NCBI GenBank assembly: GCA_964405465.1
Contig: CAYONZ010000046.1
Coordinates: forward strand, 1-25,262
Source of the DNA: CAYONZ01 sp964405465
GTDB lineage: Bacteria; Bdellovibrionota; Bdellovibrionia; Bdellovibrionales; JAMPXM01
DNA length: 25,262 nt
Direction of reading: 5' to 3'
Shown: in pieces, positions 21,785 to 25,262 of the stretch
Layout: each line of letters starts with the position of its first letter
How positions within the stretch are numbered: position 1 is the stretch's first letter
Notes under the pieces: model-generated
Told to the model about the DNA's origin: nothing
Databases searched by the model: none
What the model saw: the letters and a program-made list of their open reading frames with translations, nothing else
Made by a program: the position numbers and the translations under genes

Positions 21785-22546
21785 TCAAGAGTTTTCGGAG
21801 GGGAGTTCTACGAGGAGATCTTTGTTAGATTTCGAAAATATCTCACGGTGAATGAGAATTGAAAGAGATAGAATTCTACTTTGCTCGACGAAATCTAAAT
21901 TTTCAAAAGACGCACCGATAAATGGCTTGCGATCGAGGGTGTCGGTCACATGTCGAACCTTAACTTTTACGGCGAGAGGTGGCGTATTTTCATAGACGAG
22001 CTCGCCATCAAGTTGATCGTCGATCTTAAGCGGATAGCGTTCGTTGGCTTGAAAATTGAGACCGCCAAGACTGAAGTCGGCCATGCTAAAACGTGGGTGA
22101 ATGGTTGAAAAATCAATTTGGTTTGCCTTGCTAAGAACAAAGAAGAACGGCAAGTCTTTGGGAATTGTTTTGCGGTGGTCCTCTCGCCTTTGCACCCAAT
22201 AGAGATCGACATTCGGGTTGATTTGCCAACCAAGTTCCGCATTTTTTTGAATGCTTGTGCGAAAAAAGAACTGACCTTCATCGAGATGAAAACAAAAACT
22301 CATCAGTTCATTTTCAATTGGATTGCGTTCGCTTTGCATGCCCAGCTCAATGTTCCAAAGTTCATTGGCGTTCCGCTCTTGATTTCGTACAGGATTTTGA
22401 ATGCGAAAAGAAAACGAGATTTGATCTGAGGCAAGTCCGACAAGTAGAGGGCCACATTTATAGACCCAATCAAATATTTGTTGGCGTTCTTCGCTTGTTT
22501 CAAGAATGAGGTAATTTGAATTCTTCTGCGTGACTTTGTTGAGCAT
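21785..22546 (-). CDS. YcgR-like PilZ protein, probable cyclic-di-GMP receptor
   Basis: 253 residues. The N-terminal ~115 residues have the layout of a YcgR-N (PilZN-like) beta domain. The PilZ domain follows, with both ligand motifs intact: RREDHR (RRxxxR, Arg120, Arg121 and Arg125) and DFSLGG (D/NxSxxG, Asp157, Ser159, Gly162). Cyclic-di-GMP binding is therefore expected. In enterobacteria YcgR acts as a flagellar brake, so a motility role is attractive beside this flagellar cluster, but other PilZ roles are possible. The best ribosome binding site (AAGGAG) is about 13 bases from ATG 22546, a bit far. Two CTATGAA repeats spaced 10 bases apart (22579-22595) lie just upstream. Confidence 0.8.
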   Translation of the reverse strand: MLNKVTQKNSNYLILETSEERQQIFDWVYKCGPLLVGLASDQISFSFRIQNPVRNQERNANELWNIELGMQSERNPIENELMSFCFHLDEGQFFFRTSIQKNAELGWQINPNVDLYWVQRREDHRKTIPKDLPFFFVLSKANQIDFSTIHPRFSMADFSLGGLNFQANERYPLKIDDQLDGELVYENTPPLAVKVKVRHVTDTLDRKPFIGASFENLDFVEQSRILSLSILIHREIFSKSNKDLLVELPSENS

Positions 22547-22675
22547 ACTTAAATTCTAGCTCCTTCAAAAAATTCCCGCTATGAAAAACTATGAATTAGG
22601 GTGTGTCTTCATTTGGTTGAGATCTTACAAAGAAGCAATGGAAGTTATTTGAGGGTTACTTCCGATCAGGTTGCA

Positions 22676-23266
22676 CTACGCTTTTAAATTGTAAAGCAAG
22701 CCTTGACCCTCGGCTACGGCTCCGGCTTCGAGGGTCCAGCGATAAGAGGCGAGAACTTTTTTACGAAACCTTGCCTCAGGAGTGTTTTGCTTTTTAACAT
22801 TGTTGACCACGAGTTTGAGAATTCTTTCTAAATCTTGTTTGGTTTGCTCGGGGCTTGGAACTTCAGTGGCAAGTGTGGTCGAGGTTGGGGTGGAGTCTGA
22901 GGAGCCAGGCGCTTCAGCATGGCTGTCGATCTGCTCATACATGTTTTTCAGGTTGTCGTCAGAGTGAATCTTGCCATTTAGCGGTGGCCCTGCCTGAATA
23001 GGTTTGCTCTTCGGAGAGTCCTGTCGCGGAGCTGACTTGAGCTCGGCATTGAGTTCGGCGAGTAGTTCTTCGTCGGATTTTTCGCGGTGGGGGTTTTGCT
23101 GAGAGCTTTGCCTGTATCCGGCCGAGGAGTGGGAATTGTCATCGGAGTCACCAGTCTTGGAAACAGCGGAAAGTCCTTCACGAACCGGCGCTTGCCTTGA
23201 TTCTGAATCCGACATTTCTTTGACGAGGGCCTCGCCGAGGACGCCACTCAGTGGAGACACACTCAT
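22676..23266 (-). CDS. Hypothetical Ser/Pro/Asp-rich protein
   Basis: 196 residues that I do not recognise. There is no signal peptide or membrane segment. Residues ~15-125 are polar and probably disordered, with a short amphipathic helix (SDEELLAELNAELKSA). The C-terminal ~65 residues (EQTKQDLERILKLVVNNVKKQ, then ARFRKKVLASYRWTLEAGAV) look like a folded helical domain. The start is placed at ATG 23266 with GAGGGG nine bases upstream; a TTG at 23287 is in frame. It lies upstream of the PilZ gene on the same strand with a 129-base gap, so they may or may not share a transcript. Confidence 0.7.
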   Translation of the reverse strand: MSVSPLSGVLGEALVKEMSDSESRQAPVREGLSAVSKTGDSDDNSHSSAGYRQSSQQNPHREKSDEELLAELNAELKSAPRQDSPKSKPIQAGPPLNGKIHSDDNLKNMYEQIDSHAEAPGSSDSTPTSTTLATEVPSPEQTKQDLERILKLVVNNVKKQNTPEARFRKKVLASYRWTLEAGAVAEGQGLLYNLKA

Positions 23267-23324
23267 TCTATTCTTCCCCTCTGGCAACCATACCTAGACC
23301 TTATCGGGAAAATGCGACACAAAA

Positions 23325-23341
23325 TTAATGCAAAGCATTAA
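23325..23341. repeat. Inverted repeat upstream of the hypothetical gene
   Basis: TTAATGC-AAA-GCATTAA is a perfect seven-base inverted repeat, about 60 bases upstream of ATG 23266, a plausible operator for that minus-strand gene. The surrounding 23267-23490 gap also has CTGGCAACCA twice (23281-23290 and 23405-23414). Confidence 0.4.
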
Positions 23342-23435
23342 GATATTGATATACATGATATTCCTGTGTTTTATGAGATTGAGCGAAGCCCAATTTTGAA
23401 ATTGCTGGCAACCAAAGTGAGACGCTCACCACGGG

Positions 23436-23474
23436 CGAGCAAGGGGGGCGCGAGCAAGGGGGACGGAGCTCGCC
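23436..23474. repeat. Tandem 15-base duplication within an inverted repeat, downstream of meaB
   Basis: CGAGCAAGGGGGGCG (23436-23450) is followed directly by CGAGCAAGGGGGACG (14 of 15 identical). The pair is bracketed by GGCGAGC (23434-23440) and GCTCGCC (23468-23474). This G-rich block lies just after the meaB stop and could act as a transcription barrier, though it has no T tract. Confidence 0.6.
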
Positions 23475-23490
23475 TCTTCAAGCGGTTGGA

Positions 23491-24414
23491 TCAGGAATTT
23501 CGGTGTTTCAATTCGAGACGATCTTGAATTGCGGTCACGAAGTCAGAAGGGGATTTGATCTGTTCAACAAGCATTGCAATCTGCCCCTCGAGTCTATTTC
23601 GAATCAGAGCCGAAGCTTCGGCTTTGAGTCGTTGAAGGGATTGACGTGAGTCTCTCCATTGGGGTTTGGATTTTTCGTCAAGAAAGCGATCGCACAACTG
23701 GGAAATACCTAGAGACTGCAGAGCTGAGGTCAAGAGAACCTCTGAGGTTCGTGCATTGAGATTGGCATCAAGATGTATGGAGGCTTCGAGTTCTCTCGCA
23801 AAACTCTCTGCTCCAGGGCGGTCAGCCTTGTTCACAATAAAGAGATTGGCGATCTCGAGAAGGCCGGCCTTCATTCCTTGAATCGAATCACCTGATTCAG
23901 GTACCAAGACTACTGCAACAAAATCAGCGACGTTCATAATTTCGAGTTCGGTTTGTCCAACGCCCACAGTTTCAATGAGCACGACATCAAAGTTTGCGAG
24001 ATCGAATGCTCGCGCCATCAGATACGCCGAGGAGCTCAGTCCCCCCAAGCTTCCGCGTGAACCAAGCGAACGAATGAACACTTTTGGATCGCCAAAGAAT
24101 TCTGTGTAACGAATGCGATCCCCTAAGACGGCCCCTTTGGTGAAGGGGCTTGAAGGGTCAATGGCCATGATCCCAACGGAGAGGTTTCGTTTGCGAAACT
24201 CGGCAAGAAGCTGACCGATGAGCGTAGATTTCCCGGCTCCTGGTGGGCCGGTGATTCCAATTCGAAAGGCTCTAGTACTTGGTGATCCCAACTCTGGATA
24301 TTGCTCCAAACAGGTGGCTCCGTCCCTCTCGAGTAGCGTAAGGAGGCGCGCAAGAGCCCGAAAGTCTTGGGTTTTGGTTTTTCGAATGAGATCACCTAAA
24401 TGGTCACTGTACAT
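23491..24414 (-). CDS. meaB: MeaB/ArgK-type G3E GTPase (methylmalonyl-CoA mutase chaperone family)
   Basis: 307 residues, the family length. ITGPPGAGKSTL near residue 55 is the P loop. AIDPSSPFTKGAVLGDRIR is the strongly conserved MeaB segment. FIRSLGSRGSLGGLS, VLIETVGVGQTE (switch/G3), DFVAVVLVPESGDSIQ and IVNKADRPGA (NKxD, G4) complete the set. MeaB proteins protect and reload the adenosylcobalamin cofactor of methylmalonyl-CoA mutase; homologues serve related mutases. No mutase gene is in the window, so the partner is unknown. No good ribosome binding site precedes ATG 24414. It is divergent from the last gene across about 300 bases. Confidence 0.93.
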   Translation of the reverse strand: MYSDHLGDLIRKTKTQDFRALARLLTLLERDGATCLEQYPELGSPSTRAFRIGITGPPGAGKSTLIGQLLAEFRKRNLSVGIMAIDPSSPFTKGAVLGDRIRYTEFFGDPKVFIRSLGSRGSLGGLSSSAYLMARAFDLANFDVVLIETVGVGQTELEIMNVADFVAVVLVPESGDSIQGMKAGLLEIANLFIVNKADRPGAESFARELEASIHLDANLNARTSEVLLTSALQSLGISQLCDRFLDEKSKPQWRDSRQSLQRLKAEASALIRNRLEGQIAMLVEQIKSPSDFVTAIQDRLELKHRNS

Positions 24415-24598
24415 ACGTGCTTTGTATTAAATCTAACTCATTGAAAAAACACAACTTTTAAACGCTCCTTCCAACCGCCGCAAAGAAGTTCGTCATCTGG
24501 TGAAATTTTATGCGCCAGGGGTGCTCAGAGATGAGTCTAAAAATATAGTAAAATCAACAGGTTAATGTGTCGAATTGAGGATAAGTCTTAGCCGCACT

Positions 24599-24614
24599 TG
24601 GCGCGGTCTGTGCC
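24599..24614 (+). promoter_or_regulatory. Sigma-54-like promoter before the right-edge gene
   Basis: TGGCGCGGTCTGTGCC keeps GG-N10-GC spacing (GG 24600-24601, GC 24612-24613) and 6 of 7 bases of the -24 box, but the -12 box (GTGCC) is weaker. The predicted start, about 24625, coincides with the first paired base of the leader structure that follows. TCGAATTGA at 24570 resembles the TCAAATTGA element but is too close for a usual activator site. The rest of 24415-24598 is AT-rich with no gene that I can support. Confidence 0.45.
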
Positions 24615-24625
24615 TATTTAGTGAG

Positions 24626-24711
24626 TGAGAGCCGTGGTGTGAGTCCCGTGGAGTTCGAAACTTTTTTGGGGATTCAACCGAAGTGAGCGGAATGATCCGT
24701 TCGGGCTCTTG
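24626..24711 (+). ncRNA. Structured leader, predicted three-way junction
   Basis: The first stem pairs TGAGAGCC (24626-24633) with GGCTCTTG (24704-24711). Inside, GAGTCCC (24641-24647) pairs with GGGATTC (24669-24675), carrying an inner AGTT-CGA-AACT hairpin. GAGCGGA (24685-24691) pairs with TCCGTTC (24696-24702) around loop ATGA. The closing stem ends at the first base of the ribosome binding site GAGGAG (24711-24716) of the next gene. I match it to no known riboswitch class. Structure is by eye; covariation is untested. Confidence 0.4.
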
Positions 24712-24722
24712 AGGAGACGCCG

Positions 24723-25262
24723 ATGAAAAATGGAAATCAATCGAAACAGGGATGGATGTTTTTTATTGTGGCGGGATTGATCTTTGCTTTGTTTATCGGA
24801 ACGACGAAAGTGACACCGGTTCAACGTGTTGAACGTCCGGGAGATATATTTGACGTTGCGATTCGGAATTTAACTAATAGCGAACTTCTAAAAGTTAAGA
24901 ACGTGAATGTTCCATATTGGCCGTCGGTTTCAGCATCGTTTGACTTGGTTATGCAGAAATTGAAAGACATGGCCACGAATGCACAGAAATTGTTTTCAAC
25001 GCCGGGGACGGATCCGAAGCTAATGGCAGCCACGGAAAAAGATAAAAAGAAAAAGAAGAAAAAAAAGAAGGATCCGAAACAGACTCCGGTGAGTGCCCCT
25101 CATGGAGAAGAGGATACGGTTGTGAGGCAGGATCCTCCGGCGCAAAGCCCACCTCTGGCTCCGATGGGGCCGCCCGCTCAGCACACGGCCAGCGGAACGG
25201 AGCCGCAGGCTGTTGGTGGGACTCCACATAGTGTGAACGAGTGGGAAAAGCTAATTCTCTCA
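24723..25262 (+). CDS. Membrane-anchored lysine-rich hypothetical protein (partial, runs off the window)
   Basis: The frame is open for 180 codons to the window edge. ATG 24723 follows GAGGAG at good spacing. Residues ~11-28 are one hydrophobic segment (GWMFFIVAGLIFALFIGT), an N-in membrane anchor or signal anchor. An ordered-looking stretch (GDIFDVAIRNLTNSELLKV, then WPSVSASFDLVMQKL) follows. After it comes a run of nine lysines near residue 110 and a Pro/Gln/Ala-rich linker. I do not recognise the family; function depends on the unseen C-terminus. The lysine run is encoded by an A-rich tract with eight consecutive A (25059-25066). Confidence 0.8.
   Translation, partial: MKNGNQSKQGWMFFIVAGLIFALFIGTTKVTPVQRVERPGDIFDVAIRNLTNSELLKVKNVNVPYWPSVSASFDLVMQKLKDMATNAQKLFSTPGTDPKLMAATEKDKKKKKKKKKDPKQTPVSAPHGEEDTVVRQDPPAQSPPLAPMGPPAQHTASGTEPQAVGGTPHSVNEWEKLILS

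Noticed and set aside
1..25262. CRISPR arrays, insertion sequences, integrases, tRNA or rRNA genes
   Set aside because: None seen on reading; gene order and codon style are uniform, with no sign of a mobile island.

Overview
The window looks like a chromosomal motility region of a Gram-negative, predatory-type bacterium, most likely Bdellovibrionota (Bdellovibrio-like). This placement is inference. It rests on a Gram-negative rod/P-ring/L-ring flagellar set (flgF-flgG-flgA-flgH-flgI-flgJ-flgM-flgN-flgK-flgL), followed by csrA and fliW, an order I associate with Bdellovibrio. I ran no database search. No rRNA, tRNA, CRISPR array, insertion sequence or prophage was seen.

Layout. At 35-1485 a small exported protein and a membrane-anchored alpha/beta hydrolase run on the + strand. 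They abut, stop codon to stop codon, a convergent 862-residue protein. That protein has a signal peptide followed by an acyltransferase arrangement like the bifunctional ornithine-lipid synthase OlsF, and sits behind a good sigma-54 (-24/-12) promoter. At 4362-7064 an MltD-type lytic transglycosylase lipoprotein and aspartate kinase form a minus-strand pair. The flagellar operon starts at 7349 behind a second sigma-54 promoter and runs to 16396 with tight spacing or 4-bp overlaps, except for a 283-bp gap between flgI and flgJ. csrA and fliW follow with their own terminators and promoter candidates. A separate operon (17802-21729) carries an exported FlgT-C-like protein interrupted by an assembly gap, prmA, rsmE, an RDD membrane protein and the heptose-1-phosphate adenylyltransferase gene. 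On the minus strand lie a YcgR-like PilZ protein, an unknown Ser/Pro-rich protein and a MeaB/ArgK GTPase. The right edge holds a third sigma-54 candidate, a compact three-way-junction leader and the start of a lysine-rich, membrane-anchored protein that runs off the window.

The main discovery candidate is the flgI-flgJ gap. It encodes an RNA-like stretch with nine GGA triplets in about 190 nt. At least four of them sit in or at the apex of short hairpins (loops AUGGAU, AUGGAU, AUGGAAU, AGGAU), and a closing stem leads into seven T residues. This is the architecture of CsrA-sequestering RNAs (CsrB/RsmY/RsmZ). CsrA-type hairpins with the same loops lie on the start codons of flgJ, flgN and flgK, and csrA and its protein antagonist fliW are downstream. 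The cluster may therefore hold a self-contained circuit: CsrA, two kinds of antagonist (an RNA and FliW) and several mRNA targets. A second theme is that sigma-54 promoters drive flgF and the exported OlsF-like acyltransferase, each with a TCAAATTGA palindrome upstream on the same helical phase. This suggests one flagellar-type activator co-regulates motility and envelope lipid modification.
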